Positions 1 through 9,535 are shown, counted from the first letter of the stretch. The stretch is 64,000 nt of DNA from Streptomyces harbinensis (GCF_900116145.1 NZ_FPAB01000002.1:310001-374000); one strand, 5' to 3'. Numbers and translations are program-made. Notes: generated by a model not told the origin, from the sequence alone.

Positions 1-306
1 TTCAAGGACTTCAACTCCGGCGCCATGATCCAGAACATCGTGGACCGGGCGAAGAAGATGGCCATCAAGGCATTCCTGGACCACAATCAGAAGGGTCTGC
101 GCGTCTCCCACCTCCTCGCCGCCTGCGTGGACGAGTTCAAGGAGAACGAGGACCTGCCCAATACCACCAACCCCGACGACTGGGCCCGGATCTCCGGAAA
201 GAAGGGCGAGCGGATCGTCTTCATCCGCACCCTGGTCACCGGAAAGAAGGGCGCCGACACCGGCCGTTCCATCGACACGGTGGCGAACACGGGTCAATAC
301 CTGTAG
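1..306 (+). CDS. arc: Proteasome-associated AAA ATPase Arc/Mpa, C-terminal end (partial)
   Basis: This is the last 101 codons of the ring ATPase that recognises pupylated proteins, unfolds them and feeds them to the 20S proteasome; the 5' part lies outside the window. The reading frame is open from base 1. The C-terminus ends in QYL, matching the penultimate-Tyr (HbYX-like) tail that docks Arc/Mpa on the proteasome alpha ring. The residues before it form the helical C-domain of an AAA protein ([20 protein letters not shown]). Dop, Pup, PrcB and PrcA follow on the same strand, which confirms the assignment. The ATPase motifs cannot be checked here. Confidence 0.93.
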   Translation, partial: FKDFNSGAMIQNIVDRAKKMAIKAFLDHNQKGLRVSHLLAACVDEFKENEDLPNTTNPDDWARISGKKGERIVFIRTLVTGKKGADTGRSIDTVANTGQYL

Positions 307-310
307 CAGC

Positions 311-362
311 GAAGCGTCCGGCTGCGGGGCATGCGACGGCATGAACCGCAGCCGGACGCTTC
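311..362 (+). terminator. Perfect 17-bp inverted repeat between arc and dop
   Basis: Arms 311-327 and 346-362 are exactly complementary and separated by an 18-nt loop. No T-run follows, so it is either a GC-type terminator/processing hairpin or an attenuator. It ends five bases before the Shine-Dalgarno of dop (367-373) and leaves that site unpaired. It could let arc and dop be expressed at different levels. Confidence 0.55.
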
Positions 363-378
363 TCCCAAGGAGGGCCGC

Positions 379-1890
379 ATGACTGTACGGCGAGTGATGG
401 GGATCGAAACGGAGTACGGCGTCTCCGTCCCCGGCCACCCGAACGCCAACGCCATGCTCACCTCCTCCCAGGTCGTGAACGCCTACGCGGCGGCCATGCA
501 CCGGGCCCGGCGGGCACGCTGGGACTTCGAGGAGGAGAATCCGCTGCGCGACGCCCGCGGATTCGATCTGGCGCGCGACAACGCCGACGCCAGCCAGCTC
601 ACGGACGAGGACATCGGCCTCGCCAACGTCATCCTCACCAACGGCGCCCGGCTGTACGTGGACCACGCCCATCCGGAGTACAGCGCCCCCGAGACCACCA
701 GCCCGCTGGACGCCCTGCTGTGGGACAAGGCCGGCGAGCGGATCATGGCCGAGGCCGCCCGGCGCGCCGCCGAGGTGCCCGGCTCCCAGCCCATCCAGCT
801 CTACAAGAACAACACCGACAACAAGGGCGCCTCCTACGGCACCCACGAGAACTACCTGATGAAGCGGGAGACGCCGTTCTCCGACATCGTGCGCCACCTG
901 ACGCCGTTCTTCGTCTCCCGGCAGGTGGTCTGCGGCGCCGGGCGGGTCGGCATCGGGCAGGACGGCAGCGAGCACGGCTTCCAGCTCAGCCAGCGCGCCG
1001 ACTACTTCGAGGTCGAGGTGGGGCTGGAGACCACCCTCAAGCGGCCCATCATCAACACCCGCGACGAGCCGCACGCGGACGCCGAGAAGTACCGCAGGCT
1101 GCATGTGATCATCGGCGACGCCAACCTCGCCGAGGTCTCCACCTATCTGAAGCTGGGCACCACCGCGCTGGTCCTGTCCATGATCGAGGACGGCTTCATC
1201 GCGGTCGATCTGGCCGTGGACCAGCCGGTCCGCACCCTGCACCGGGTCAGCCACGACCCCTCGCTGCGCCGGCTGATCACGCTGCGCAGCGGACGCAAGC
1301 TCACCGCCGTACAGCTCCAGATGGAGTACTACGAGCTGGCCCGCAAGTACGTGGAGGAGCGCTGGGGCGCGGACGCCGACCCGCAGACCACGGATGTGCT
1401 CAGCCGCTGGGAGGACGTGCTCGGCAAGCTGGAGACCGACCCGATGAGCCTGGCCAACCAGCTGGACTGGGTCGCCAAGCGGGAGCTGATGGAGGGCTAC
1501 CGGCGCCGCGACAGCCTCGGCTGGGACGCCGCCCGGCTGCATCTGGTGGACCTCCAGTACGCGGACGTCCGGCCCGACAAGGGGCTGTACAACCGGCTGG
1601 CGGCCCGCGGCCGGATCACCCGGCTGCTGGACGAGGAGGACGTGCTGCGGGCCCAGGGCAGCCCGCCCGAGGACACCCGCGCCTATTTCCGCGGCCGCTG
1701 TCTCGAACAATACGCCGACGATGTGGCCGCCGCCTCCTGGGATTCGGTGATCTTCGACGTCCCGGGCCGGGATTCCCTTCAGCGGGTACCCACCATGGAT
1801 CCTTTGCGGGGTACCCGGGAACACGTGAAGGATCTGCTGGACGCCAGCAGCAGCGCCCAGGATCTGCTCCGGGCGCTGGCTGGGGGCTGA
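379..1890 (+). CDS. dop: Depupylase/deamidase Dop
   Basis: Dop deamidates the C-terminal Gln of Pup to Glu, making it ligatable, and also removes Pup from substrates. The 503-residue product belongs to the carboxylate-amine ligase (glutamine-synthetase-like) fold shared with PafA. The N-terminal GIETEYG motif carries the catalytic acidic residues, and NTRDEPHAD near the middle is the other family hallmark. An acidic insert around residues 40-80 ([13 protein letters not shown]...ASQLTDED) is the Dop loop, absent from PafA, and separates this gene from the ligase at 6628. The start at 379 follows a strong AAGGAGG; an upstream in-frame ATG at 331 sits in the preceding hairpin loop. Pup follows about 120 bp downstream. 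Confidence 0.95.
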   Translation: MTVRRVMGIETEYGVSVPGHPNANAMLTSSQVVNAYAAAMHRARRARWDFEEENPLRDARGFDLARDNADASQLTDEDIGLANVILTNGARLYVDHAHPEYSAPETTSPLDALLWDKAGERIMAEAARRAAEVPGSQPIQLYKNNTDNKGASYGTHENYLMKRETPFSDIVRHLTPFFVSRQVVCGAGRVGIGQDGSEHGFQLSQRADYFEVEVGLETTLKRPIINTRDEPHADAEKYRRLHVIIGDANLAEVSTYLKLGTTALVLSMIEDGFIAVDLAVDQPVRTLHRVSHDPSLRRLITLRSGRKLTAVQLQMEYYELARKYVEERWGADADPQTTDVLSRWEDVLGKLETDPMSLANQLDWVAKRELMEGYRRRDSLGWDAARLHLVDLQYADVRPDKGLYNRLAARGRITRLLDEEDVLRAQGSPPEDTRAYFRGRCLEQYADDVAAASWDSVIFDVPGRDSLQRVPTMDPLRGTREHVKDLLDASSSAQDLLRALAGG

Positions 1891-2013
1891 TTTCCTCCGG
1901 ATACGGGAATCATGCGGAGGACCCCCGGACGTTGTAGCAATGAAGGAGCCGATGTCAGCACCGGCTAGTAGGGTCTGATCTTGTTACGTCGAAGCTGAGC
2001 AGGGGTGAGGGAG

Positions 2014-2226
2014 ATGGCGACCAAAGACACCGGCGGCGGCCAGCAGAAGGCGTCGCGTACCAGCGAGGAAACCGAGGAAACGACCGCGGAGGTCTCCGAG
2101 GAGCTCAAGGAGCGCCAGGAGGAACTGACCGACGACGTGGACTCCGTTCTGGACGAGATCGACGAGGTCCTGGAATCCAACGCCGAGGACTTCGTGCGCT
2201 CCTTCGTCCAGAAGGGCGGCCAGTAA
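2014..2226 (+). CDS. pup: Prokaryotic ubiquitin-like protein Pup
   Basis: Pup is the small, largely disordered tag joined through its C-terminus to substrate lysines by PafA, marking them for the proteasome. The 70-residue product is rich in Glu, Asp and Ser/Thr. It has the conserved C-terminal Arc-binding helix (ELTDDVDSVLDEIDEVLESN) and ends in GGQ, so it needs deamidation by Dop before ligation. ATG 2014 is preceded by GGTGAGGGAG. A GTG three codons upstream is possible but would place the SD badly. A TAGGGT at 1969-1974 is a plausible -10 element. Dop, the partner enzyme, lies directly upstream. Confidence 0.96.
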   Translation: MATKDTGGGQQKASRTSEETEETTAEVSEELKERQEELTDDVDSVLDEIDEVLESNAEDFVRSFVQKGGQ

Positions 2227-2235
2227 TTCACGCCC

Positions 2236-2276
2236 CGGGTGGCGCGCGGCGGGCACGGCTGTTCGCGCGTCACCCG
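2236..2276 (+). terminator. Hairpin between pup and prcB
   Basis: Arms 2236-2248 and 2264-2276 form a 13-bp stem with one G-U pair around a 15-nt loop. No T-run follows. It may terminate part of the pup message, which could help keep Pup in excess over the proteasome subunits. This role is inference. Confidence 0.4.
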
Positions 2277-2372
2277 ATGTGGATCTTGACCAGGTGCCGG
2301 GTAGGGTCCCTGGCGTACTCCTGGCCGGCGCCGTGCGCCGCCGGATCGTTTCCATGACCTGGAAGGACTTCT

Positions 2373-3218
2373 GTGGTAGGCAACTCCCATGACCAGGGGC
2401 GACTTCCGGCAGCCTTCCTGAGGCCCGGGTCCTCCTCCTTCTTCGACTTCCTCTCCGAGATCGCGCCGGAGCGGCTGCCGGGCAACCGGATGCTGCCGCC
2501 GGTGGAGGGGCCCGTGCAGATTCCGCACGGGACCACGATCGTGGCCGCCACGTTCTCCGGCGGCGTGGTCCTCGCGGGCGACCGCAGGGCCACCATGGGC
2601 CACCAGATCGCCCAGCGGGACGTGGAGAAGGTCTTCCCGGCGGACGAGTTCTCCGCCGTGGGCATCGCCGGCACCATGGGCTTCGCGATCGAGCTGGTGA
2701 AGCTCTTCCAGCTGGAGCTGGAGCACTTCGAGAAGGTCGAGGGCGAAGTCCTCTCCCTGGAGGGCAAGGCCAACCGGCTCTCCGCCATGATCCGCGGCAA
2801 CCTGGGCATGGCCATGCAGGGCCTGGCCGTGGTGCCGCTCTTCGCCGGGTACGACCTCGACCGTGCGAAGGGCCGGATCTTCTCCTACGACGTGACCGGT
2901 GGCCGCTCCGAGGAGCTGGGCTTCGCCGCCGTCGGCTCCGGCTCCGTCTTCGCGCGCGGCTCGCTCAAGAAGCTGCACCGCGAGGACCTGACGGAGCAGC
3001 AGACGGTCACCGCCGTCGTGCAGTCCCTCTACGACGCCGCCGACGACGACTCCGCCACCGGCGGCCCCGACCTGACCCGGCGGATCTACCCGATCGTCAC
3101 CGTGATCACCGAAGAGGGCTTCCGCCGGCTCACCGAGGCGGAGATCTCCGAGATCGCCCGTTCGGTGCACGAGGGCCGGCTCCAGCTGCCCAACGGGCCG
3201 CAGGCCCCGGTTCTGTAG
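2373..3218 (+). CDS. prcB: 20S proteasome beta subunit PrcB
   Basis: Catalytic subunit of the actinobacterial 20S proteasome, an N-terminal nucleophile Thr protease. The 281-residue precursor has a 53-residue propeptide, then the processing site [10 protein letters not shown], giving Thr54 as the mature N-terminus. Other beta-subunit features are visible: [12 protein letters not shown], the lysine region VEKVFPAD, and GSGSVFARG. The GTG start at 2373 follows GGAAGG a few bases upstream and gives the family's usual N-terminal leader ending GRLPAAFL. prcA follows after 33 bp with its own SD, so the two are co-transcribed and assemble as alpha7-beta7-beta7-alpha7. Confidence 0.96.
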   Translation: MVGNSHDQGRLPAAFLRPGSSSFFDFLSEIAPERLPGNRMLPPVEGPVQIPHGTTIVAATFSGGVVLAGDRRATMGHQIAQRDVEKVFPADEFSAVGIAGTMGFAIELVKLFQLELEHFEKVEGEVLSLEGKANRLSAMIRGNLGMAMQGLAVVPLFAGYDLDRAKGRIFSYDVTGGRSEELGFAAVGSGSVFARGSLKKLHREDLTEQQTVTAVVQSLYDAADDDSATGGPDLTRRIYPIVTVITEEGFRRLTEAEISEIARSVHEGRLQLPNGPQAPVL

Positions 3219-3251
3219 ATTTCCCAAGGATCAGGAAGGGACGAATAGCCG

Positions 3252-4025
3252 GTGTCGACGCCGTTCTATGTCTCACCCCAGCAGGTCATGGCGGACCGCG
3301 CCGAGTACGCCCGCAAGGGCGTGGCGCGCGGGCGCGCCCTGGTCGTGCTGCAGTATGCCGACGGCATCGTGTTCGTCGCCGAGAACCCCTCGCGGGCGCT
3401 GCACAAGGTCAGCGAGATCTATGACCGGATCGCCTTCGCCGCCACGGGCAAGTACAACGAGTACGAGAACCTGCGCATCGGCGGCACCCGCTACGCCGAT
3501 CTGCGCGGCTACACCTACGACCGCGAGGACGTCACGGCCCAGGGGCTCGCCAACCTCTACGCCCAGACCCTGGGCACCATCTTCTCCAGCGCCGCCGAGA
3601 AGCCCTACGAGGTGGAGCTGCTGGTCGCCGAGGTCGGCGAGAGCGGCGCCGAGGACGAGATCTACCGGCTGCCGCACGACGGCTCCATCATCGACGAGCA
3701 CGGCTCGGTCGCGGTGGGCGGCAACGCGGAGCAGATCGGCAGCTACCTCAAGCAGCGCCACCGGGACGACATGCCGCTGGGCGAGGCGCTGCGGCTGGCG
3801 GTGGCGGCGCTCGGCCGGGACAGCGGCGGCGGTGAGGTCCGTGAGCTGACCGCCGACCAGCTGGAGGTCGCGGTGCTCGACCGCACCCGCCCGCAGCAGC
3901 GCAAGTTCAAGCGGATCCTCGGCCGCCAGCTCGCCCGGCTGCTGGACGAGAACCCGCACGCCCCGACCGCGCCGGAGCCCTCGCCGGGCTCGGAGGGTGA
4001 CGCCTCCGGCGGCGAGACGGACTGA
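3252..4025 (+). CDS. prcA: 20S proteasome alpha subunit PrcA
   Basis: Non-catalytic alpha subunit that forms the outer rings, gates the pore and docks Arc. The 257-residue protein starts [22 protein letters not shown], the N-terminal gating helix and tail of actinobacterial alpha subunits, and lacks a propeptide and catalytic Thr. The GTG at 3252 is preceded by AGGAAGGGA. The C-terminal 25 residues are Pro/Ser/Gly-rich and probably disordered. The gene ends just before a very strong hairpin that closes the arc-prcA gene group. Confidence 0.96.
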   Translation: MSTPFYVSPQQVMADRAEYARKGVARGRALVVLQYADGIVFVAENPSRALHKVSEIYDRIAFAATGKYNEYENLRIGGTRYADLRGYTYDREDVTAQGLANLYAQTLGTIFSSAAEKPYEVELLVAEVGESGAEDEIYRLPHDGSIIDEHGSVAVGGNAEQIGSYLKQRHRDDMPLGEALRLAVAALGRDSGGGEVRELTADQLEVAVLDRTRPQQRKFKRILGRQLARLLDENPHAPTAPEPSPGSEGDASGGETD

Positions 4026-4050
4026 CAGCGCTCGCAAGCAGCCGCGCCCG

Positions 4051-4097
4051 GTGGGCCCCTGCGGACCGGACCGACGGTCCGGTCCGCAGGGGCCCAC
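4051..4097. terminator. Bidirectional terminator between prcA and the LacI gene
   Basis: A perfect 20-bp inverted repeat (4051-4070 with 4078-4097) whose pairing extends further into the 7-nt spacer. It lies between convergent genes, so it can end transcription from prcA on + and from the LacI-type gene on -. Confidence 0.85.
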
Positions 4098-4247
4098 GGC
4101 GTGGTGAGCGGGTACACCGTCCGGCGCCGGTGGCGCGGTGCGGGTCGCCCCGGGGCTCTTCGGGCGCGGCACCACCGCCGGCGTTGTGGACGGGACCGGC
4201 ACCCGGATGGGCGCCACGGCCCGGGCGTGCGGCCGGACCGGAACGGG

Positions 4248-5285
4248 TCAGCCCTCCGCCGCAGGCGGGCCCGTGGAGCCGCGCGGCACCAGGGCGACCG
4301 GCAGGACCGTGCCGGGCGCCGGCTCGCCACGCAGCACCGTCAGCAGGGCGTGCATGCCCTCCTCGCCCATGGCGGCGGCCGGCAGCCGGACGGTCGTCAG
4401 CTCCGGTTCCACGGCCGTGGCCAGGTCGGTGTCACCGAACCCGGCCACCGACACCTCCGTGGGCACCCGCAGCCCCAGCCGCCGGGCGGCCTTGCACGCC
4501 CCCGCCGCCAGCACGTCGTCGTCGCAGACCAGCACGGTCGGGCGGGGGAGGGCGGTCAGCGCGCGTTCTGCGGCGGCCAGACCGCCCCGTACGGTCAGCG
4601 GTGCCCGCTCCGTGCGGACGAGCGAGGCGTCCGGCACCCGCGCGACCTCCCGTGTCAGCTCCCGGGCCCGTTCCCGGAAGGTCCAGGAGTCCACCTCGGC
4701 CGCGATGTGCGCGATCCGCCGGTGCCCGAGACCCAGCACGTGCCGCGCCAGCTGCCGCATGCCGTCGCCGATGTCCGGGTTGACGGTGGCGGCGGCCCCC
4801 GGGTCGCGCGGTTCGCTGTCGAGCATCACCAGCGGCAGCCCGCCCTCGCTCAGGGACCGCAGGGCGGGCGCCGCCATCGAGGAGGCCAGCACCCCGTCGA
4901 GGGTGGCGCCGGAGTGCGCGAACGGATCGGGGGCCGGGCCGATGCCCTCCGGCGAGGGATAGAGCACCACTCCGAACCCGTGGTCCGCCGCCACCCGGGC
5001 CGCCCCCGCGTACATCACGGCGAAGAACTCGCTGGAGAGCGCGGGCACCACCACCAGCGCCGTCCTGGTGCGGCCGAGCCGCAGGCTGCGGGCGGCCAGA
5101 TTGGGGCGGTAGCCCAGCTCCCGGGCGGCGGCGCGGACCGTCTCGGCACGGGCGGGGGAGACCCGGCCCTGCCAGCGCTCGCGGAGCACCAGGGAGACGG
5201 TGGCCTGGGAGACCCCGGCCCGTTCGGCCACATCCCGACTGGTGGGGCGGGCGGGGACGTCCCCCGGTCGGGCACTGCTGTTCAC
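4248..5285 (-). CDS. LacI-family transcriptional regulator
   Basis: A 345-residue DNA-binding repressor with a sugar-binding-type effector domain. The N-terminal helix-turn-helix TSRDVAERAGVSQATVSLVL (about residues 14-33) and hinge helix region AARELGYRPNLAARSL are typical LacI. The rest is a periplasmic-binding-protein fold (LVVVPALSSEFFAVMY, LVMLDSEP, GLGHRRIAHI, VSVAGFGDTDLA). GTG 5285 gives the normal family length; longer in-frame extensions run into the promoter. It is divergent from the MFS gene at 5353, and the 67-bp gap carries repeated palindromes, so self-control and control of that exporter are likely. The effector is unknown. Confidence 0.88.
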   Translation of the reverse strand: MNSSARPGDVPARPTSRDVAERAGVSQATVSLVLRERWQGRVSPARAETVRAAARELGYRPNLAARSLRLGRTRTALVVVPALSSEFFAVMYAGAARVAADHGFGVVLYPSPEGIGPAPDPFAHSGATLDGVLASSMAAPALRSLSEGGLPLVMLDSEPRDPGAAATVNPDIGDGMRQLARHVLGLGHRRIAHIAAEVDSWTFRERARELTREVARVPDASLVRTERAPLTVRGGLAAAERALTALPRPTVLVCDDDVLAAGACKAARRLGLRVPTEVSVAGFGDTDLATAVEPELTTVRLPAAAMGEEGMHALLTVLRGEPAPGTVLPVALVPRGSTGPPAAEG

Positions 5286-5297
5286 AGTCGGCCATGG

Positions 5298-5325
5298 TAC
5301 GTACAATCGAGCGACGTTATACGTA
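5298..5325. promoter_or_regulatory. Putative operator pair for the LacI-type regulator
   Basis: TACGTA palindromes at 5298-5303 and 5320-5325 are exactly 22 bp (two helical turns) apart in the gap between the divergent regulator and MFS genes. The second is embedded in GTTATACGTAAC, a near-palindrome with a central C-G step as in LacI-family operators. Assignment is inferred from position and symmetry. Confidence 0.45.
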
Positions 5326-5352
5326 ACACTTCTCTCTGGCTGGGGAGCCTTC

Positions 5353-6618
5353 ATGGCAACGGGATACCTGGATCTGCTGCGCGCGCCGCACGTGGCGCGG
5401 CTGCTGGGCAGCACACTGCTCGGCCGGCTGCCGAACGGAGTGGCCTCGCTCGCGGTGCTGCTCTTCGTGCGTGCCGAGGGCGGCAGCTACGGCCTGGCCG
5501 GAGCGCTCGCGGCCGGGTACGGGGTGGCCACCGCCGTCGGCCAGCCGCTGCTCGGCCGGCTGGTGGACCTGTACGGCCAGCCCCGGATCCTGCTCCCCGC
5601 CGCCCTGTGCTCCACCACCGCGATGGGCTCGCTCGCCGTCGCGGGCGTCGGCAGCCCCGCCCTGGCACTGACGCTGATGCTGCTCGCCGGGCTGACCACC
5701 CCGCCGCTGGAGGGCGCGCTGCGCGCCCTGTGGCCCAGCGTCCTGGACCACCGCGAGGACCGGGTGCACCGCGCGTACGCGCTGGAGGCGGTGGCCCAGG
5801 AGGTGATCTTCGCCGGCGGCCCGCTCGTGGTGATGCTCTGCGTCGCCCAGTGGTCGGAAGGGGCCGCCCTGCTGATCGTCAACGGCGCCGGGCTGCTCGG
5901 CGCCCTGTCCGTGGCGCTCTCCGGACCCTCCCGGCGCTGGCGCAGCGCCCCGCGCGAGGCACACTGGCTGGGCGCGCTGCGCTCACGCGGACTGCTGGCG
6001 CTGCTGGGCGGCTTCTTCTTCGTCGGCGGCGCCCTGGGCGCCATCGCGGTGGCCGCGGTGGCCTACGCGGACGCGCGCGGCAACGAACTGGTCGCCACCT
6101 ACCTGCACTCGGGGCTGGGGGTGGGCGCGCTGCTGGGCGGTCTGGCGTACGGGGCCAGGCAGTGGCCGGGGGAGCCGGAGCGGCGGCTGCGGCTGCTGGT
6201 GGCCGCGCTGGCCGTCTGCTACCTGCCGCTGGCCCTGGTGCCCTCCGGCGTGGTCGTCATGACGCTGCTGTCCGTGCTCGCCGGGGTCTTCCTCGCGCCC
6301 GCGCTGGCCTGCGCCTTCGTCGTCATCGACCGGCACGCGCCCCGTGGCACGGTCACCGAGGCGTTCTCCTGGCTGGTGACCACCTTCGGGGTGGGCGCCG
6401 CGATGGGCACCGGGGCGGTGGGCCCGGTGATCGAACGGGGCGGCGAGGGCGCCGGATACGTCCTGTCCGGGGTGGCCGGCCTGCTCGCGCTGGCGGTGCT
6501 GTGGCTGACGCGGAACGTCCTGGCGTCGCCGCACCCGGTGACGGTGGCCGTGGCCGGGTCGGAAAATGATCGAAACGCCGCCCCCGAACCCCGTTTCAGA
6601 ACTGAGGATCGGGCGTAA
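5353..6618 (+). CDS. MFS transporter
   Basis: A 421-residue integral membrane protein with about 12 hydrophobic segments, resembling drug-efflux type major facilitators. Visible stretches include GVASLAVLLFVRAEG, the loop GRLVDLYGQPRILLPAA between helices 2 and 3 (the MFS A-motif position), and late helices such as TLLSVLAGVFLAPALACAFVVI. ATG 5353 lies after GGGGAG and begins at the first helix (TGYLDLLRAPHVARLLG). It is divergent from and probably controlled by the LacI-type gene. Together the two interrupt the proteasome locus between prcA and pafA. The substrate cannot be told from sequence. Confidence 0.85.
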   Translation: MATGYLDLLRAPHVARLLGSTLLGRLPNGVASLAVLLFVRAEGGSYGLAGALAAGYGVATAVGQPLLGRLVDLYGQPRILLPAALCSTTAMGSLAVAGVGSPALALTLMLLAGLTTPPLEGALRALWPSVLDHREDRVHRAYALEAVAQEVIFAGGPLVVMLCVAQWSEGAALLIVNGAGLLGALSVALSGPSRRWRSAPREAHWLGALRSRGLLALLGGFFFVGGALGAIAVAAVAYADARGNELVATYLHSGLGVGALLGGLAYGARQWPGEPERRLRLLVAALAVCYLPLALVPSGVVVMTLLSVLAGVFLAPALACAFVVIDRHAPRGTVTEAFSWLVTTFGVGAAMGTGAVGPVIERGGEGAGYVLSGVAGLLALAVLWLTRNVLASPHPVTVAVAGSENDRNAAPEPRFRTEDRA

Positions 6619-6628
6619 TGTTCAGACA
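6594..6628 (+). promoter_or_regulatory. Leaderless promoter of pafA
   Basis: TAATGT at 6616-6621 is followed by six bases and then the ATG of pafA at 6628, the spacing expected for a transcript beginning at the start codon. A weak -35 (TTTCAG, 6594-6599) is 16 bp upstream. No Shine-Dalgarno lies before the ATG. The -10 overlaps the stop codon of the MFS gene. Confidence 0.55.
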
Positions 6629-7989
6629 TGGATCGCCGAATCTTCGGGCTGGAGAACGAGTACGGCGTCACCTGCACGTTCCGGGGACAGCGGCGGCTGT
6701 CCCCGGACGAAGTGGCGCGGTACCTCTTCCGCCGAGTCGTGTCCTGGGGCCGCAGCAGCAATGTTTTTCTGCGCAACGGCGCCCGGCTGTATCTGGATGT
6801 CGGTTCACACCCCGAATACGCGACCCCGGAGTGTGACAACGTCACCGAGCTCATCACCCACGACAAGGCGGGTGAGCGCATTCTGGAAGGGCTCCTCGTC
6901 GACGCCGAGCGCCGGCTGCACGAAGAGGGGATCGCCGGCGATGTCTATCTCTTCAAGAACAACACCGACTCCGCCGGAAATTCTTACGGCTGTCACGAGA
7001 ACTATCTGGTGGCCCGGCACGGGGAGTTCTCCCGGCTGGCGGATGTCCTGATCCCGTTCCTGGTGACCCGGCAGCTGATCTGCGGGGCCGGCAAGGTGCT
7101 CCAGACACCGCGCGGCGCGGTGTTCTGCGTCAGCCAGCGCGCCGAGCACATCTGGGAAGGGGTGTCCTCCGCGACCACCAGGTCCCGGCCGATCATCAAC
7201 ACCCGTGACGAGCCGCACGCCGACGCCGAGCGCTACCGCAGGCTGCATGTGATCGTCGGCGATTCCAACATGTCCGAAACCACCATGCTGCTGAAGGTCG
7301 GTGCCACCGACCTGGTGCTGCGCATGATCGAGGCCGGGACGGTGATGCGCGACCTCACCCTGGAGAACCCGATCCGGGCCATCCGCGAGGTCAGCCACGA
7401 CACCACCGGGCAGCGCAAGGTGCGGCTGGCCACCGGCCGCGAGGCGTCCGCGCTGGAGGTCCAGCAGGAGTACTACGAGAAGGCGCTGGACTTCTGCGAG
7501 CGGCGCGGGATGCGCAGCGGGCTCACCGAGCAGGTGCTGGAGCTGTGGGGCCGCACCCTGGAGGCGATCCGCGCCCAGGAGCTGGACAAGATCAACACCG
7601 AGATCGACTGGGTCATGAAGTACCAGCTGATCGAGCGGTACCGGGCCAAGCACAACCTCACCATGTCCCACCCGCGGGTGGCGCAGATAGACCTCGCGTA
7701 CCACGACATCCACCGGCGCCGCGGCCTCTACTACCTGCTGGAGCGCAAGGGCCAGGCGCAGCGCATCTGCAACGATCTGAAAATCTTCCAGGGCAAATCC
7801 GTGCCGCCCCAGACCACCCGGGCCAGGCTGCGCGGCGACTTCATCCGGCGGGCCCAGGAGCAGCGCCGGGATTTCACGGTCGACTGGGTGCATCTGAAGC
7901 TGAACGACCAGGCGCAGCGCACGGTGCTGTGCAAGGACCCGTTCCGGTCGGTCGACGAGCGGGTGGAGAAGCTGATCGCCGGGATGTAA
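6628..7989 (+). CDS. pafA: Pup--protein ligase PafA
   Basis: PafA joins the gamma-carboxylate of deamidated Pup to substrate lysines, using ATP through a Pup-phosphate intermediate. The 453-residue product has the N-terminal GLENEYG motif with the catalytic acidic residues, [37 protein letters not shown] and the C-terminal region of the family, and it lacks the Dop loop. It starts nine bases after the MFS stop with no Shine-Dalgarno but with a TAATGT element six bases upstream, so a leaderless mRNA is likely. With Dop, Pup, Arc and PrcBA the window encodes the whole pupylation pathway. Confidence 0.95.
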   Translation: MDRRIFGLENEYGVTCTFRGQRRLSPDEVARYLFRRVVSWGRSSNVFLRNGARLYLDVGSHPEYATPECDNVTELITHDKAGERILEGLLVDAERRLHEEGIAGDVYLFKNNTDSAGNSYGCHENYLVARHGEFSRLADVLIPFLVTRQLICGAGKVLQTPRGAVFCVSQRAEHIWEGVSSATTRSRPIINTRDEPHADAERYRRLHVIVGDSNMSETTMLLKVGATDLVLRMIEAGTVMRDLTLENPIRAIREVSHDTTGQRKVRLATGREASALEVQQEYYEKALDFCERRGMRSGLTEQVLELWGRTLEAIRAQELDKINTEIDWVMKYQLIERYRAKHNLTMSHPRVAQIDLAYHDIHRRRGLYYLLERKGQAQRICNDLKIFQGKSVPPQTTRARLRGDFIRRAQEQRRDFTVDWVHLKLNDQAQRTVLCKDPFRSVDERVEKLIAGM

Positions 7990-8069
7990 ACCGGGAATAG
8001 CGGGACGGAGGCCGTAGGCTGGGCGGGACCAGCGGGTCCCCCCCGTCCGTCCCTAGCTGAGTTGGACTG

Positions 8070-9047
8070 ATGATCCCTACGAAACGCGCGCGCCGTGTTG
8101 TCGCGGCGCTGGCAGTCCCGGCCATTCTGCTGACCGCCGCCGCCTGCGGCTCCGATGACGGTTCCTCGTCCTCGGGGCCGCTCGCCGCTGTCTCGGGCAA
8201 GCCCGGCGAACAGCCCACCATCGAATTCGACGAGGACGCCGCCGCGGGCAAGACCTCGGTCGAAGTGCTCACCGAGGGTGATGGAGCCGAGGTCAAGCAG
8301 GGTGACATGCTCGGCATGGATGTGATCGGCAAGACCACGGGTGAGCAGAGCGACCTGGTCAACACCTGGATGACCCAGGACGGCCAGCCGACCACCTCGG
8401 ACGAGACCCCGCGTCCGCAGCTGGTCACCCAGGCCGGTGTGGAGTCGGCGCTGCCGGAGGCCATCACCGAGCCGCTGATCGGTACCCAGGTGGGCAGCCG
8501 GGTCAAGGTCGAAGGCACCGCGGGCGAGCTGCTGGGCGAGACCGCCGACGCGGTGGGCCTGGACAAGGACCAGGGCATGGTGTGGGTCTTCGACATCAAC
8601 GTCGCCATCGACCCGACCTCCTCCGCGACCGGTGAGCAGGCCCCGGTCGAGGAGGGCATGCCGGAGGTCGTGGCGGAGGGCCAGGAGCCCGCCACCATCA
8701 CCATCCCGGACGGTGACGCCCCGGCCGAACTGCGCGAGCAGACCCTGATCGAGGGCGACGGCGCCGAGGTGCTGGCCGGTCACACCCTGTTCGTCCAGTA
8801 CACCGGGGTGAACTGGGAGGACGGCGAGAAGTTCGACTCCTCCTGGGACCGCGACGGCGGTGCCTCCTTCCAGATCGGCGCCGGCCAGGTGATCTCCGGC
8901 TGGGACGAGACGCTGGTCGGCAAGCACGTGGGCGACCGGGTGCTGATGGTGCTGCCGCCGGACAAGGCGTACGGCGAGGCCGGCAACGCCAGCATCCCCG
9001 GCAACTCCACCCTCGTCTTCGTCGTGGACATCATCGGCGTCGCGTGA
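8070..9047 (+). CDS. FKBP-type peptidyl-prolyl isomerase, lipoprotein
   Basis: A 325-residue exported prolyl isomerase. The N-terminus has basic residues (TKRARR), a hydrophobic segment (VVAALAVPAILL) and a lipobox ending TAAAC, so Cys27 is the likely lipidated residue. Residues about 65-185 look like a divergent FKBP domain. The C-terminal 110 residues are a clear FKBP domain (LFVQYTGVNWEDGEKFDSSW, FQIGAGQVISGWDETLVG, PPDKAYGE). A TAGGCT -10-like element lies at 8015-8020. A second, cytoplasmic FKBP follows at 9113; the pair sits between pafA and pafBC. Confidence 0.9.
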   Translation: MIPTKRARRVVAALAVPAILLTAAACGSDDGSSSSGPLAAVSGKPGEQPTIEFDEDAAAGKTSVEVLTEGDGAEVKQGDMLGMDVIGKTTGEQSDLVNTWMTQDGQPTTSDETPRPQLVTQAGVESALPEAITEPLIGTQVGSRVKVEGTAGELLGETADAVGLDKDQGMVWVFDINVAIDPTSSATGEQAPVEEGMPEVVAEGQEPATITIPDGDAPAELREQTLIEGDGAEVLAGHTLFVQYTGVNWEDGEKFDSSWDRDGGASFQIGAGQVISGWDETLVGKHVGDRVLMVLPPDKAYGEAGNASIPGNSTLVFVVDIIGVA

Positions 9048-9112
9048 TCGGTCGGCGGAGCCCGTAGGCTTTCGTACGCACCATCGACCTGATCGTTCCT
9101 AGGAGTGAATTC

Positions 9113-9487
9113 GTGAGCATCGACAAGCCGGAGGTCGATTTCCCCATCGGCGACCCGCCCGCCGATCTGGAGATCAAGGACCTCTGGGAGGGTGACGGCC
9201 CGGTCGCCGAGGCCGGCGCCACCGTCGCCGTGCACTATGTCGGCGTCTCCTTCAGCAGTGGCGAGGAGTTCGACGCCAGCTGGAACCGCGGCACCCCGCT
9301 GCGCTTCCAGCTGGGCGCCGGCCAGGTCATTCCCGGCTGGGACCGGGGCGTGCAGGGCATGAAGGTCGGCGGCCGCCGGCAGCTGACCATCCCGCCGCAC
9401 CTCGCGTACGGCGACCAGGGCGCCGGTGGCGGGCGGATCGCCCCGGGCGAGACGCTGATCTTCGTCTGCGACCTGGTCTCGGTCTGA
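9113..9487 (+). CDS. FKBP-type peptidyl-prolyl cis-trans isomerase (small, cytoplasmic)
   Basis: A 124-residue single-domain FKBP without signal peptide. All core motifs are present: VAVHYVGVSFSSGEEFDASW, FQLGAGQVIPGWDRGVQGMK, RRQLTIPPHLAYGDQGAG and ETLIFVCDLVSV, the aromatic pocket that binds proline and FK506-like ligands. GTG 9113 follows CTAGGAG. A TAGGCT element (9065-9070) could drive it independently of the lipoprotein gene upstream. Its partner substrates are not evident. Confidence 0.93.
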   Translation: MSIDKPEVDFPIGDPPADLEIKDLWEGDGPVAEAGATVAVHYVGVSFSSGEEFDASWNRGTPLRFQLGAGQVIPGWDRGVQGMKVGGRRQLTIPPHLAYGDQGAGGGRIAPGETLIFVCDLVSV

Positions 9488-9505
9488 TCCGGGCAAGCGG
9501 TACCG

Positions 9506-9535
9506 TGGGCCCATCCCCGTGGGGGGATGGGCCCA
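9506..9535 (+). terminator. Hairpin between the FKBP gene and pafB
   Basis: A perfect 13-bp stem (9506-9518 with 9523-9535) with a 4-nt loop, lying 18 bases after the FKBP stop. It would end the FKBP transcript. A TACCGT at 9501-9506 could alternatively be the -10 of pafB, whose transcript would then begin inside the stem. Confidence 0.65.

Noticed and set aside
720..1937. 405-residue ORF inside dop in another frame
   Set aside because: Arg/Gly/Pro-rich translation typical of a shadow frame in GC-rich DNA; Dop in the overlapping frame is a full-length match to its family.
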